Origin: Xenoacremonium recifei
Taxonomy: Eukaryota; Ascomycota; Sordariomycetes; Hypocreales; Nectriaceae
Direction of reading: 5' to 3'
Assembly: GCA_012184525.1 (NCBI GenBank)
Contig: WOFQ01000029.1
Location: 371,855-435,854, forward strand
DNA: 64,000 bases
Shown here: positions 23,238 to 35,079 of the stretch, piece by piece
Layout of the letters: the number at the start of each line of letters is the position of its first letter
Numbering within the stretch: position 1 is the stretch's first letter
The notes under the pieces: generated by a model
What the model was told of the DNA's origin: nothing
What the model saw: only the letters and a program-made list of their open reading frames with translations
Databases searched by the model: none
Translations under genes and position numbers: made by a program

Positions 23238-24121
23238 ATAGCTCAATCTAGATTATCCAGACGGCGGCCTCGCAGCTAGACATTCAAATATAAAAGGCGT
23301 TGAAGGCTCGCAGGGCTTGAATTAGACCAAACTTAGAGTTGAATCAATTTGCTTAGGAGCTAGAAATCGTGGTAATTAATAGTCACAAGTTCAAGCAGCT
23401 TTAGGTTGCTGTGGATGTGGAGTAAGGCACTGTAGGTTAGCTCGCCGAGTAGCAAGACGATGCGAAGACTGCAACAGATCACATTGGTCGTGTCGATGGC
23501 AGGGTAAACCGTCACTAGATGGATATGCTGCTGAGACGGACCTAGGCCGGTGTACATGGTAATCAGAGAATAGTGTCTGTATTTGCAGATCGAGAAATCG
23601 TGGTGTTGATGAATTGCAGAAATGTTTAATCCTAGAAATATCGAAGAATCGGGAGAAATAGGAAGACAATATCAAGCCGTCTTCCGACCCGATAGACCAA
23701 AACACGTTTTAGGTGCTGCGTGATGCGGTGGACCTGTAATTGTGACAATTACAAAGACCTAAAATGGCAATTGTAATTCTTTACACAAAAACTAGTTGGA
23801 TGGCTTTAAAGGCTTTGATGAGACATCCTCGGAGGAGGACCAATCCCGTTGCCCCTGCATCCGGTCCGTTAGTTATCCCGACGCACCAGCATGAAACACA
23901 AGGGATGTTACCCCGTTTCTTCATGTCGATCCATCCTTCATCATTGCTTCCTTGCATCATGTCTCTCAACAGCCTCCACTCCTTCACCACGAGAAAAGTA
24001 TGCCTCAGCAATCGATGCGGACTATGCCAGTTCAAGATGACTACCGGTGACTGCTTTATCGCAGGAAAGCTCTCCTCAAGGTGGAGATAGCAAGCTGGGC
24101 ACTGACTGTTAGCTAGTCAGG
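23238..24121. other. Intergenic, about 880 bp
   Basis: No gene is supported; short frames lack domains. A cluster of AATTGTAATT-type inverted repeats is at 23736-23779. Confidence 0.45.
23736..23779. repeat. AT-rich inverted repeats (GTAATTGT/ACAATTAC)
   Basis: GTAATTGT-G-ACAATTAC at 23736-23752 is a perfect 8-bp inverted repeat with a 1-nt spacer. A further copy, GCAATTGTAATTC, follows at 23767-23779. It could be a homeodomain-type or mobile-element end-like site; nothing around it supports a transposon. Confidence 0.5.
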
Positions 24122-25815
24122 ATGTATGACGGCAACTCTTCGATCGCATTCCATAACTATGAGCAAGATGCTCTGTTTCTGGAAACAAACCCTCCAACAA
24201 CGTACTTCGCATGTGGTGGCTGTCGGTTTCATCCAGGCCTTGCCACACCGTGTCATACTTCTTGCGTCGACTTGGTGCCTGCGACTTTTTTGCGCCCCCT
24301 GCTTGAAGCTAACAAATACGCATATGAGCCACCTGCATCCTACGATCGCGCTCGCTACGAGTGGCTCCTGGGTAAGGTGACCTCGGAACTGAAACGAACT
24401 TGTCCTTTGCCCTCCGAAATATTGGCACAGGTGGCTGAATATCTTCTTCCGGTGTACTATGTAACACTAAGCCTTTCTCTATTGCGCCCGAAGAAGGATA
24501 TGTCATCCCTAAGCCGCATATGCGACCTAATGCTTCAACACCGCGTTACAATCGACGGGGTAAAGTACGTACGTCGTGCTGTGAAGGCGCCCATGCCTCT
24601 CCATCAACGTCGGACATGGTCCACGCCTCGGTGCTTGTACATATGTGAGAACCATATAGGGATTATTAAGCTATTTATTGCAAATAGGGGTGCGCTTCAG
24701 GATATTGAGCCGGTGGCCGGGGTATGGTGGACGACAATACTCATTCCAGACTGTAAGAACAAAATCGAGCTCTCTAGTGACGTAAGTACAACTCCAAATA
24801 AAGAAAAGAATAGTGATGAACGATATAATAGGGAATTAAGATACGATCTTCAAGGCTTCTCAACAGTGCACGCAAATGGTTGAGTGTACCTCAGCCCGCC
24901 TGGGCAATCCCACAACCCGATCCTCCCAAATGTCGATTTCATGGCTTTGGGGGAGGAATAGGGCATTGTCTGGGCCACATGTCACTATTTCGTTATAATC
25001 ACCCAGATATGACGGGATATTCTGTCTGTTGCAATCCTGATCCCATTTCTCTACATGCCCACACGCCAGATGAGGATATATCCTTCTACCAGACAACCCC
25101 TAAAGGAGCGACCTGGTTATATGTTCCTTTAATCAAAGGTGAGACAATCAAACGCATTTGGAAAGGCAACAAATATCTCCTCTTCGGCAGAAGCCCTGCC
25201 TTTGCATTCGAGACGAACAAGTGTCGCGTGATATTATTGGGGCTCACTCAGGAATCGGTTCTCGATGATCGCATTTGGACTCTTCTAGATACAACAGAGA
25301 ACCAGCCCGGCCAATTTTTCTTAGACACCTACCCAGTTGCTATCGGTATGCTGGCCTTCGAGACGCCGATGCCCTTACCTATTGCGGAACACCCTCCTCT
25401 CCCGGAACGACTGTCACCATTCCCAAAATCACTAATAGGAGGAGCATGTCTTTGGTCCACGGCGCCAACTCATAACTTGGAAAAAATAAAGCCATGCTAT
25501 CGCATTATTGGAAGCTTCTCTAGAGTTGTTGGGCTCTTATTACGGTACTTGGACGGTGGCGAGAAAGCCCTCGGCGAGGTTCGCTTCGATTGTCTAGGGC
25601 CAGTAGTGACCGTCAAGACCTTGCGCCGGTTTTATCTCGTCTTTCGAAGGGCAGACGAGTTCCAGTCATTCGTGAGTAGAGTTGAAACAATTTCTACACC
25701 ATCAGCAAGAGAAGATGAGAGGTGGTTTGAGGTCGATACAACGCAGGGCGTACTCGAATGGTGGTGCAACAATCGTCAGTGTGAGATTTGGCAGAACGAC
25801 CGCTCCTGTGGTTAA
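24122..25815 (+). CDS. Hypothetical protein with F-box-like segment, two exons
   Basis: Exons 24122-24781 and 24832-25815, joined over a 50-nt GTAAGT...AATAG intron, give 547 residues. I do not recognise the protein family. An N-terminal Cys/His-rich stretch (FACGGCRFHPGLATPCHTSC, about residues 30-49) precedes a segment CPLPSEILAQVAEYLLP (about 98-114) that looks like the first helix of an F-box. The second half is mixed alpha/beta with several Trp and Cys residues (CRFHGFGGGIGHC, WWCNNRQCEIWQNDRSC at the end). No signal peptide or membrane helix is present. Such F-box-like orphans are common in expanded families of plant-associated ascomycetes, where they may serve as substrate adaptors of SCF ubiquitin ligases; that is an inference. 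Confidence 0.65.
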
Positions 25816-26393
25816 AAAAAATGGCATTTTCGTTACAAGGAGAGCTATAAGCTGCTCAAGACATGTCTGCTAGACCATACCCTTTGGCGTGGTAGCCAAC
25901 ATTTCTTACAGAACGGGGTCGAAATGTCCTAACCTGCTTTGCAACGGTTTTGTGAAGGTCAGAATTTGGTTTTCTAATGAAAGTCAACATACTTTGCATT
26001 GTGGTTAGACTGAAAAGGTACTCTAAGGCTTTGTCTATGACTCTTTTTAAGCTGCCATGTGACGAGCTTCACCGAGTTCCAGACAGCACCCGTGAGGTAA
26101 AACAAACCCGCAACATTTTTGTTTGGGGCTTCCACGGGACCTTGAACAACTCACTTCTAGCTTTATTGGTCTTTGTGTTATCCAGAATAGTCATAAGCAC
26201 ACTTGGTGGCCGATCATGCTTACATCATCGCGCATTATCTACTGCCGGGGTGAACCAACACCTCATCCTCTGAGCGCGTTTTAAATTCACCCCGCGTCTC
26301 TTATTATTTCCATCGCGTCTTTCAAGAGACACCTAAAGAAAAGCCCCCGAAACTCCACATTTCAAGGTATACAATCTTTATTCATGTACAACA
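25816..26393. other. Intergenic, about 580 bp
   Basis: The small frame 25977-26273 (98 codons) has no domain. The last 100 bases are AT-rich and C/T-rich, a plausible promoter for the HET gene. Confidence 0.45.
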
Positions 26394-28482
26394 ATGGCAA
26401 TCTGCAAGTTGTGCTCCTCGGCGGTCAAACAGCTGTGGCCTGAGGCAAAGAGCGAGAGCCGGCCCATCCACGTCTCATATCCAATATACCAACCAAAAGC
26501 TGTTGAGCAGTGCTGGATCTGTTATAGAATAGAGGAGTGGTTGGAGTTGCAGCACCCTCAGCTACTTGAATCGTGGCGCACTCGGCAACTTGACCTCCAA
26601 TTCCGCCATTTTGGCAACTTGATCAGCGATAGGCCGGACACTGTCCTGCTACCCGTGTTATTTGATATAGTTCCCGTCGGCCATTCCGGCTATGAAGAAG
26701 TCTGCGAGGTTGAGCTGATTTTTATTCCCGCAGAAGGTATAACATCAGAATACAACACCGTTTGGACTAAGTCGTCCTGTGCCCGTCGTAGCTTGCTAAC
26801 GATTGACAGAATCTGTCGATCATCCAATTGTAACACCAAACTGTTCTCAATCCCATGATATTGATATCAAACTCGTTAAATCCTGGGTTGACGAGTGTGT
26901 CAATAGCCATGAGAAGTGCAGAGGGAAGCCTGGCAAACCGTGGTACCCTACCCGGTTATTATATCTTGGTTCCACGACCCAGGATGTAAAATTGGTGTTG
27001 ACAAAAGACAGTAATCCAAACGGACCTTACATGACCCTGAGCCATCGTTGGGGTAAAAAGCCTTACGTTAAACTGGAATCATCGACGCTCACTCAACTTC
27101 AACGGGCTGTGGATGTACCCTCTCTTCCACAGGCCTTCCAAAATGCCATTGCAGTTACTCATCAGCTCGGCATAAACTATATCTGGATCGACTCTCTGTG
27201 TATCATGCAAGATACGGATGATCTTTCCGATTGGGATGTAGAATCCCAAACTATGCACCTGGTGTACTACCACTCATACCTGAACATTTCTGCCACCAAG
27301 TCGGTAGATGGCTCCGAGCCGCTCTTCGAAATGAGTCCTTGGGAGGGTGACCCGTTCTTCGACCTGGAGTTGGAGGTTGACGGAGTGGTCAAAAGGTTCA
27401 TTGCCCTGGACAATGAAATATGGACCGAAGAGGTTGATGATGCTCCGCTCAACCAAAGAGGTTGGGTCTTTCAGGAACGCTTCCTTGCACGTAGGGCTCT
27501 TCATTTTGGGGAGTTTCAGATGGCATGGGAATGCAACCAACTGACTGCAATGGAAATGATTCCAAAAGGACTCCCACGGACGGCTGTCATGTCCCACACG
27601 AACAAAGTTTCTCAACAAAAGACTACCGAAGCCTTGCAAGAACAGCACGCAAATGATAGTACCACAGGGTTCAATGGGCTGTGGCAGAGCATAGCCACTG
27701 CGTACTCCGCATGCCAGTTCACTTTCAATAAGGATAAACTTCGTGCATTCGCAGGGATTGCGAACAGCATCATGAACAGTACTGGCGACCAATATGCGGC
27801 TGGCATGTGGAAGTCGACAATCCTGTATGACCTCCCGTGGTACCTTGCACCAACAGTTGCCGACGTTCCAGCTACGAGAATACCCCATATTCCTAGCTGG
27901 TCTTGGGCATCTGTGGAAGCAGAAGTCCTATTTCCTCCCGCAACAGAAGGCTTTCGACGGGAATTTGCCATCCTCCAGGACTTTCCCCATCGACCTGCAA
28001 CTACAGCTACGATTAACAATAGCGATCCTGGAGTCGATTCCATCTCCCTACGTGGTGTCTGCTTGCAGCTCAATCTTGGCTGGGACGGACAGAAGGTTAC
28101 TGTTCTCGAGGTGGCACAGTTTCAATTCCCTGTGACAGACACGATGCGAGGTGCCTTGGTTTCCTTAGACAGGACTCCGCAAAGCATCCAAGAATCTATA
28201 TTGAAGGGGGAATCATGCTTCATGCCCATATTCATGACACGGTACACTTTGTATGGAATACTGCTGGAAGAGACCAGAGATACTGGTGTACACATCAGAG
28301 TCGGGGCAGTCGAGATCGAGCTTATGACGAAGATGCGTCCTAAAGTTAACCAAGAAGCTGGATGGATCGAGCTACCGCGGGATAGCAATGATGAGTTCAG
28401 TAAGAACATCTGGAGCAAGGAGGCCTTGGGGCTGATAGAACATGTTGCAAAGTGTAACCCTCGGGTAGTCCGTATTATCTGA
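26394..28482 (+). CDS. HET-domain (heterokaryon incompatibility) protein, two exons
   Basis: Exons 26394-26736 and 26810-28482 give 671 residues. The HET domain spans about residues 200-350, with its conserved motifs YMTLSHRWG, NYIWIDSLCIMQD and the later LNQRGWVFQERFLARRALHFG. A short Cys pair region (MAICKLCSSAV, CWICYRIEEW) begins the protein, as in many stand-alone HET proteins. The C-terminal 300 residues (IPSWSWASVE and a beta-rich part) are the usual tail. HET proteins trigger programmed cell death in non-self recognition, often paired with another protein. Nothing next to it is an obvious partner. The frame is intact, so the gene is probably functional. Confidence 0.9.
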
Positions 28483-29284
28483 AGCTAGTCCAAAGAGAGC
28501 AGATATGCTCGGGGGCCTATAATCACCTAAAATCACAAGCCAAGGATATCTCTTCTGTCTTTATTTACAGCCAGACAGGCGATCCGAGATTGACTTGTGC
28601 TGATAATGAATGGAGATGCATTTACTTGACAGGGGGTACGGTCTAATAATGACGATCTTCGTCATGTTGTCAGGGACAAACGGAACTATAGGATCGCTTC
28701 TATGTACTAGTATCAGTGCCTTCGTGCTGCACAAGTGTGCCCACTACTTAATTCCAACTACATTGTTGATTCAAAATTAAGCAAATTCTTTCTTGAATTG
28801 GCTGAACTACCCTGTGAATTATGTACTACGGAGGTCCAAATTCTGCTGTCAATTTGAGACTCTGACCAAAAATTGCCCTAAACTTCAGAGCCTGCGACAT
28901 ATAATTCTGCAAAGCAAAAGGCTGGCGTGCGGAGAAGCAGTCACAAGCTTCCAGTCTGACAAAACCGCCGCGATACAGCCGTCAGCTCGTATATCGCTGA
29001 AGATCATTTGATCAGCCTTCGTGGGGATCAAGAGGGCCTTTGGGGGTCAACTGCATGCCGAGAGGATCATCGCGGGGGTCATACAATTGTACTGCGTCGT
29101 ATTCTGTATCAATAATACTACGTAGCATAAGCTTGACCCGAAAGTGACTCAGTGAGATACCGGCTTCCGGAGGATGCGGGGTTGTGCAGCTGCAGATCCC
29201 CGATGCTGGTCCACGATTTATCTTAAATCGCCGACTCCCGGCCTCCTCATTGCTCATCAACACCTTCAATTGTCATCTTTCACC
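28483..29284. other. Intergenic, about 800 bp
   Basis: No supported gene. The first half is AT-rich. The small frames at 28793-29011 and 29012-29269 have no domains. Confidence 0.45.
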
Positions 29285-30350
29285 ATGACTCAGTTTCCTT
29301 CGCCCCCGTATCCTCTGCACCCGTCCGTTGAGGACAAAATCCATCCGGAGTACAAGGCCTTCTACAATGAGCATCTCATAAATGCTCCGCAGGTTCACTA
29401 CCAGCCTGTTGCTGCCTCCCGCATAGGCGGGAAGATCATCCCTGGTGGCAGTGATCCTCTGCCGGTTGGCAAGACCGATAATATCGACTTGAAGAGGCAA
29501 GAGAGCGAAGGGCCACCCGTCCCGATAAGATGCTTTACACCGAAGGGTGACGCTCCGAGTGCGGGATGGCCGGTTATGATCTACTACCACGGCGGTGGTT
29601 GGGTGCTGGGAAATATCGATACCGAAAATACTGTATGCACGAACATGTGCGTCCGCTCGAAATGCGTAGTCATTACTACAGACTATCGGTATGTGTTTCA
29701 GCCCGAGGAATTCAGTGTACTCGTTCACCAGTAACTGACACTTTTGTAGGCTTGCGCCCGAAAACCGATGGCCAGCAGCTGTTCATGACTCCTGGGAGAC
29801 TGTCCTCTGGGTGTTTGGACAAGGCAAAGATATTCTCAACCTTGATCTCAGCAAAGTCGCCGTCGGAGGCTCTTCTGCGGGCGGTAATCTGGCTGCAATT
29901 ATGACGCACAAAGCTTTAACAAAGGAGATTCGCTTCCAGCTGCAACTCCTAGTTGTTCCTGTTATGGATAACACAGCAACAGTGGACAACAACCACACCT
30001 ACAAATCCTACGAACTCACGCCTGCGTTGCCAGCGGCGAAGATGCTTTGGTATAGGAACCATTACCTTCCGGATTCTACCGATTGGGATCATCCCGAAGC
30101 ATCGCCTCTACTGTACCCTGAAGAGAACTTTGCGAAGTTGCCTCCGGCTGAGGTCATTGTTGGGGGGTTGGATGTTTTAAGGGCTGAGGGAGAGCAATAT
30201 GCGGGAAAGCTCAAGGCAGCGGGCGTGAAGCAGACGGTTCATGTGATGGAGGGAATGCCGCATCCATTCTTGGCCATGGATGGTGTGCTCGAAGCAGGGC
30301 GGGAAGCGATTAACATTCTGTGCAACTCGCTACAGAGAGAGTTCTCTTGA
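29285..30350 (+). CDS. Alpha/beta hydrolase, hormone-sensitive-lipase-type esterase, two exons
   Basis: Exons 29285-29688 and 29750-30350 give 334 residues. The oxyanion-hole motif YYHGGGWVLG (about residues 100-109), the nucleophile elbow VGGSSAGGN (Ser about 162, G-x-S-x-G), DVLRAEGE for the acid and GMPHPFLA for the catalytic His make a complete triad of the HSL family (alpha/beta hydrolase fold 3). The expected reaction is hydrolysis of short-chain esters or lactones. There is no signal peptide, so it is likely cytosolic. The residue before the nucleophile is Ser where Asp (GDSAGG) is more usual. Confidence 0.88.
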
Positions 30351-30788
30351 GTTAACTGCTTCGAGAAGGGTATCTACCATGTTCTGTTGTATCACCAATG
30401 TCACCATCGATTAAAGGCGCAAAGCTTTACTCGCATTGCAACCCCAAGCTAGAGTTCTATCTTCATCTTGTGTGGACCAATGCCCGATCCGATATTGTCA
30501 ACGCAGTCATCACAAAGAGTGTCACTCTCTCTTATCGCCGAACTCGGCGTAACCCATTCATGCCCAAAATCATTGATCCACTTACGTGGGATACGCTTAA
30601 GCCACGAGTGGAAGGTTGTTGGTGTCTGGAGTGGAGAAGAATCCGGTGAAGCCAAGGCAGTCAATCGTCAAATTCATGAAGGCAATGGCTCAAAAAATGA
30701 TTATGAATAACAATTTCTCTGCAATCTAGGTTAGGACATATTACAGGAATCCCTAAGAAAAGCAACCTCATGAGCAATTTCGTGATCT
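30351..30788. other. Convergent 3' intergenic region
   Basis: About 440 bases between the stops of the esterase and the alpha/beta hydrolase. Two short frames on opposite strands overlap each other and look spurious. Confidence 0.45.
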
Positions 30789-32773
30789 TTAAACAGCCTT
30801 CTCCTGTTGAGCTCCTCCTTCATCCTCTCCTGTGACTTGAGTCTCGGAACCCTTCTCACCGACATCAGCACTCTCTTCTTGTCCTTTCTCCTCACCAACC
30901 TTATCCTCGGTAGCCTTTGCTGCAGGCTCTTTCTTGGAGAAAAAGCTTGCGCCGGGCACAGATATTTGTCCCAGAGATGATACCGAGACTGGGACTTTCG
31001 GCATGGCCGGCATGGCCGGCATCTGTGTAAGTTTGCTTGGAAGCCATCCTCTGGCTTCTTCCGTAAAGTCACTTCCAGTCTGCTGTGCCACACGGAACAA
31101 GTGCTGTAAGTATGAAGACTTCTCCGTAGCTGCATCTTTCGGGTCGATATCAGCAACAACTTCGCCCTCGTCGTCAGGCAGAGGAACCAAAGAAGCAGCT
31201 GCAGCAATATCAACTGGGGACTCGTCGGGGAAGTCGGCGGTAGAAGTATCAACATCCTTGTCTACCACTGCCTCACATTCGACTTCGTTGTTTGCTTCTT
31301 TCTCGAGGACTTCGGCGACAGTCTTGTCCTCCTTTTCTTCATCGGGAGAAACCTCCGTGAATTTCGCATCGTCAAAGATTGGCACATCCTGGAGGAACCA
31401 CCACTTGGCGAGCTCTGCAGCCTCTTGAGTCATCTTATCGTATCCTTTGTTCTTCGAGGGCTTGAAGAGACTTAGATGCGCCTCAACCTCGTCGCTGACA
31501 TTTTTGATGACATGACGCGAGAAAAGTTGGTATGAAGGATGATCTTGCTCTGGAACAGCACAGAACGTCCTTTCGGGGACAAAATAACCACCACTCCAAT
31601 AGCCATTCTCTCCCAGGGAGCAATAAAAGTTGTGAATCCCGACTCCTTTCAGTGCACCCATCCGCTCTAGACGTCGATTGAGCTCCTGCTGCTTGAGCAG
31701 AGCGCCGACAAACGTGAAATGGTCTGACAACCAAGCAAAAGACTTGCCGACGTTGCCTCGATTGATGTAAGCAAGCCCCTGGCCTATCGATGTCATGCTT
31801 TGGCGGTAGCCTTCAACAACGGTTTCCTTGTTGATATTCTTGACGCTCTTCATGCCTTTCAAGATTGCCTCGCGATGCATATACGCTGCCACGCCTCCAG
31901 CAGCGATGGCTCCGACGGTTCCAGTTTTGACAGCAACAAGCTGCCAGGCCTTCCATTGTGGACTTCTAGAGGAAGCCATCGCTCGGGTTGCAGCAGTTCG
32001 AGTACCGATCCTGGCCATTGCTGCAGGTGCTGCAGCTGAGAGGGCAGCCATGGCGTTGAAGACATTGGATACCTTTTGATAATTGGAGAAGGCTCCGTAG
32101 ACGAACATGGATCTGGCTAGACCGTTATACGGCGTGTCGAATGTCAGAATGCCTTGGATTAATGGGAAAATGGCATCGCCTTCTGATGCGTTTACCGCTT
32201 TCTCATTTAGGATTAAGAATAGTGTGTCCGCAGCAACAAAGCCCCTAGCGGATGGGGAGCAATCAGTAAATCTATGAAAGAAAACCGGTGTAATTGTAGG
32301 TAAAGTCCACTCACCCCATCGAATGAGCTACGAGGATGACACCAACGTCTCTATCATTTGGAGGCCATGGTTTCTCAGAATACGCTTTTCGAACACTCAT
32401 AACCCTCTCCTTGAGCCTTTGGACGCGCATCAGTTAAATTCATGGGTAAGAGGTTACACGGCTTCATACCAGTCAAGGAAAGCTTCTGTGGCTTGCGCGA
32501 GCTCTCCTTTAGTCTCATATTGGGGATATGTGACCGATTCAACCTTATCGTCAGGTAACAATTTCGCGACAGCCCTTTCAAGATCCTATGAAGAATATGA
32601 GAACAAGGCACTGCTTTCAAAGGCCCTGCGTACCTCCGGAAATTCATGGAACGTGTCATCGGTCCCCTAGACACATGTCAGCAAGCTGAGGTTTGATTGT
32701 CTTGATTGTCGTCTTCAGAGTTTCAGGTCACCTTGAACCCATGAATAAAACACAGGAGCAGCGTTCGCCCCAT
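30789..32773 (-). CDS. Alpha/beta hydrolase (DUF676/lipase-like) with long acidic C-terminal tail, five exons
   Basis: Exons 32773-32732, 32666-32634, 32585-32470, 32416-32315 and 32244-30789 give 582 residues. The N-terminal part starts with the strand and oxyanion loop LLLCFIHGFKG, and the nucleophile elbow VILVAHSMGG is completed by the fourth splice junction; the segment ILTFDTPYNGL follows, a hallmark of DUF676/PGAP1-like lipases. Two hydrophobic Ala-rich stretches at about 165-240 may be membrane-associated. Residues 400-582 are acidic and low-complexity (repeated Glu, Asp, Ala, with MPAMPAMPK). Orthologues with this layout are found across filamentous fungi without a defined role. Exon 2 is only 33 nt, so automatic prediction may miss the first four exons and start at 32108. 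Confidence 0.82.
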
Positions 32774-35079
32774 CTTGCATTTAGGAATGGAAATATGAAA
32801 CTATTCAATGGTCGATCTAACTTGGCTATTGAGAACTTAGGTGCCGGATGAGAGATTTGGAGGATAGCATCATGACGGATCACATCTAGAAAGCATCCAA
32901 TACTCCTTCTACCTCTAATCCCATGAAATTCATGGGAGACGGGAAGCCACTGCCAGTCAAAATGACGTTGCGTTGCACCTTTCCCGGTTTTCCAGCCACA
33001 CACCATTACAAGCACGTCTGTGGCGAAGTCGTGCGAGATCCAATCATGGTAGACCGGAGACACTAGGTCAAGTACGCGTCGATGACGAAACTTGATTCTG
33101 CCAATTTTTGATCGATCGTTCTGCGAAGCTACGGCGGCCCGAGATCTGTAGTTCTTCTGGCGAAAATCCGAGCAAGCTAGAATCTACATCTTCATCCTCC
33201 AATATGCAGCCTTGAACCAAGAACTGGTGTTTTCTGATTTGGGCTCCGTGGACAAATTTTTGATGCCCAAGAACGATACGCGGACTCTAGACACTAACGA
33301 TTGAACAGGAAAGAATCGCGATGGTCGATTTGTGGACGCTGAATGAAACTACCGACTCCGTGGGTAGTGTCTAGCCAAGTGCCGAAAGCCGCCCCTGCAG
33401 CCCCTTAATAATGTCTGGAATGCAACGCTGTCCAGCTGTGCCTCCCACGGATATCAAGCCCCGGACTTCAATGCCACGCAAAGCACAATTGGAGGAGGCC
33501 TCACCATCCTGGTCTTTGTGATATCCAGCCCATCGGTGCCCAAGTACCAGAGTGCTGCAACCTCACGTGAGTCTATCACCATGTCAGTAAGTGGAGAGAT
33601 CACCTGGTAGGTACTTCTAGTCTAAGTTTACAAGTGCGATGGCTGTTGAAGAATGCGCAACGCATGATGGTAATCACACATTATTTCGCTAATATCATTA
33701 ACTGATCCTTCAGGATGAAGATAGTGCTCCTGTTCTCGCCTTTGGTAAGATCTTTTCGGCATTAACATAGGTCATTTGGGCTTGCAAGAAGTCGTTTTCG
33801 ATTGTCGCGCCAGGCTCAAAGCGTTCTCCACGGCTGTCACTAGCTGGTGGACATCGTCAGGGCCGAGAGCGAGAGCGATCACCTCTTCAACGGTTTGATT
33901 GGATTGTTTGCAAGGCTTCCTTGATCAAAAGCTAATGGCACGCCATTTTCGTTCGCAAAGTCTGTGCGCAGCTATCCGAATATGCACTCCAGAAATGTGC
34001 ATGTATAATAAACGAGATAACGAGCGTCAGTCAAGGGGCCACGGCGCGGCCCGTCGAGCGTTGTTAGTGCTGGTTCTGGAATGCTGACTTATGAATGAAC
34101 GGTCGCCAAAGCGAAAGTCCAGCTGTTCAGGCCTTCGTGAGCTTTCAGACCTGTATATCAACTCGAGGGTCACAAATTGCGCTCATCTGCTTGAAAGACT
34201 CGTCTTGTTGTTCATGCGCAAGCGCGTTTCGTGTTCTTTGTAGCCACGCACTTGCCGTAGTGGCTTAACATGTAAATCTCGATCCTATTCTCTTAACCAC
34301 TTGTCTGATAGGGCCTTCAACTCCGTGTATACATATTCCGTACGGAGTACAGGGTCGACATCCGTTTGCATAGACATGAGGGTTGAGAAAAGCGCCTCCG
34401 GCAGTTTGCTGTCCGCGGATGGAGCTTATCTCCATTTCGAAGCTAATCAGAACAAGCACTATCCGACGAGAGTGTCCCAGAGTGGTATGATCCGAGAGCT
34501 GGATGCCATGGTTCGCAATCTACCGAGGACCGGTGTTTCAAGCGGTTTTACGCTAGAAAGGTCTGTTCGCCTGGGGACCCAGGATAAAAAGAAAAAAACT
34601 GAAGACAGCGGGGGGCGAAATGAACCTTCTCCTTCACCGCCACCATCCGTGCCGGCGGCATCCTTGTTGGTTTGCCCAGAGAACAAGCGGGGTGAGCAGT
34701 AACATCGCACACAACCCCCCTGCTTCGCTGCCAAAACCTGTTCTCTGAGTGTGAAGGAATTCTCACCCCGCTTAGAGGATAACGACGTTGCGTCCAGCGT
34801 GTCGGTACGCAGTGCTTGGCCGGGGTGCGTCAACTAGACGAATTCCCTGAGGTCTGAGCCAGGAAGGATATTCATGACCCAGTACCTCCCCCCTTGCTTG
34901 CACTAAACGATGGCGTCCCTAGTACGGAGTAGCTGTGAGTGAGATATGACGGGAAAGGTGGGCTGGCCGTTAGGGGTTCCGGGGGAACGGTTGGCAAAAA
35001 TGAACAGACTCCCGTCTTTGCTATCTTTTCTGAGTCCTTCCTGACAAAGCGACTTGCATCCGCTGCATCCGCGCCTACA
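32774..35079. other. Long intergenic region, 2.3 kb, possible gene relics
   Basis: No intact gene is supported. A stretch at 33788-33905 (minus) reads like protein (VEEVIALALGPDDVHQLV) but is short and ends in a stop; the adjacent upstream stretch continues in another frame (FANENGVPLAFDQGSL). TACGGAGTA motifs occur at 34335 and 34921. Overlapping frames at 34301-34833 on both strands have no domain. Confidence 0.4.
33788..34005 (-). pseudogene. Possible gene relic with frameshift, family unknown
   Basis: On the minus strand about 38 codons (from VEEVIALALGPDDVHQLV to a stop near 33788) have normal protein-like composition, and the sequence just upstream continues in a different frame (NENGVPLAFDQGSL) after a stop. 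This may be the end of a broken gene. The family was not recognised and chance is not excluded. Confidence 0.25.

Noticed and set aside
34301..34833. Opposing frames of 133 and 124 codons
   Set aside because: They lie antisense to each other, with low-complexity Pro/Ser and Lys stretches and no domain.
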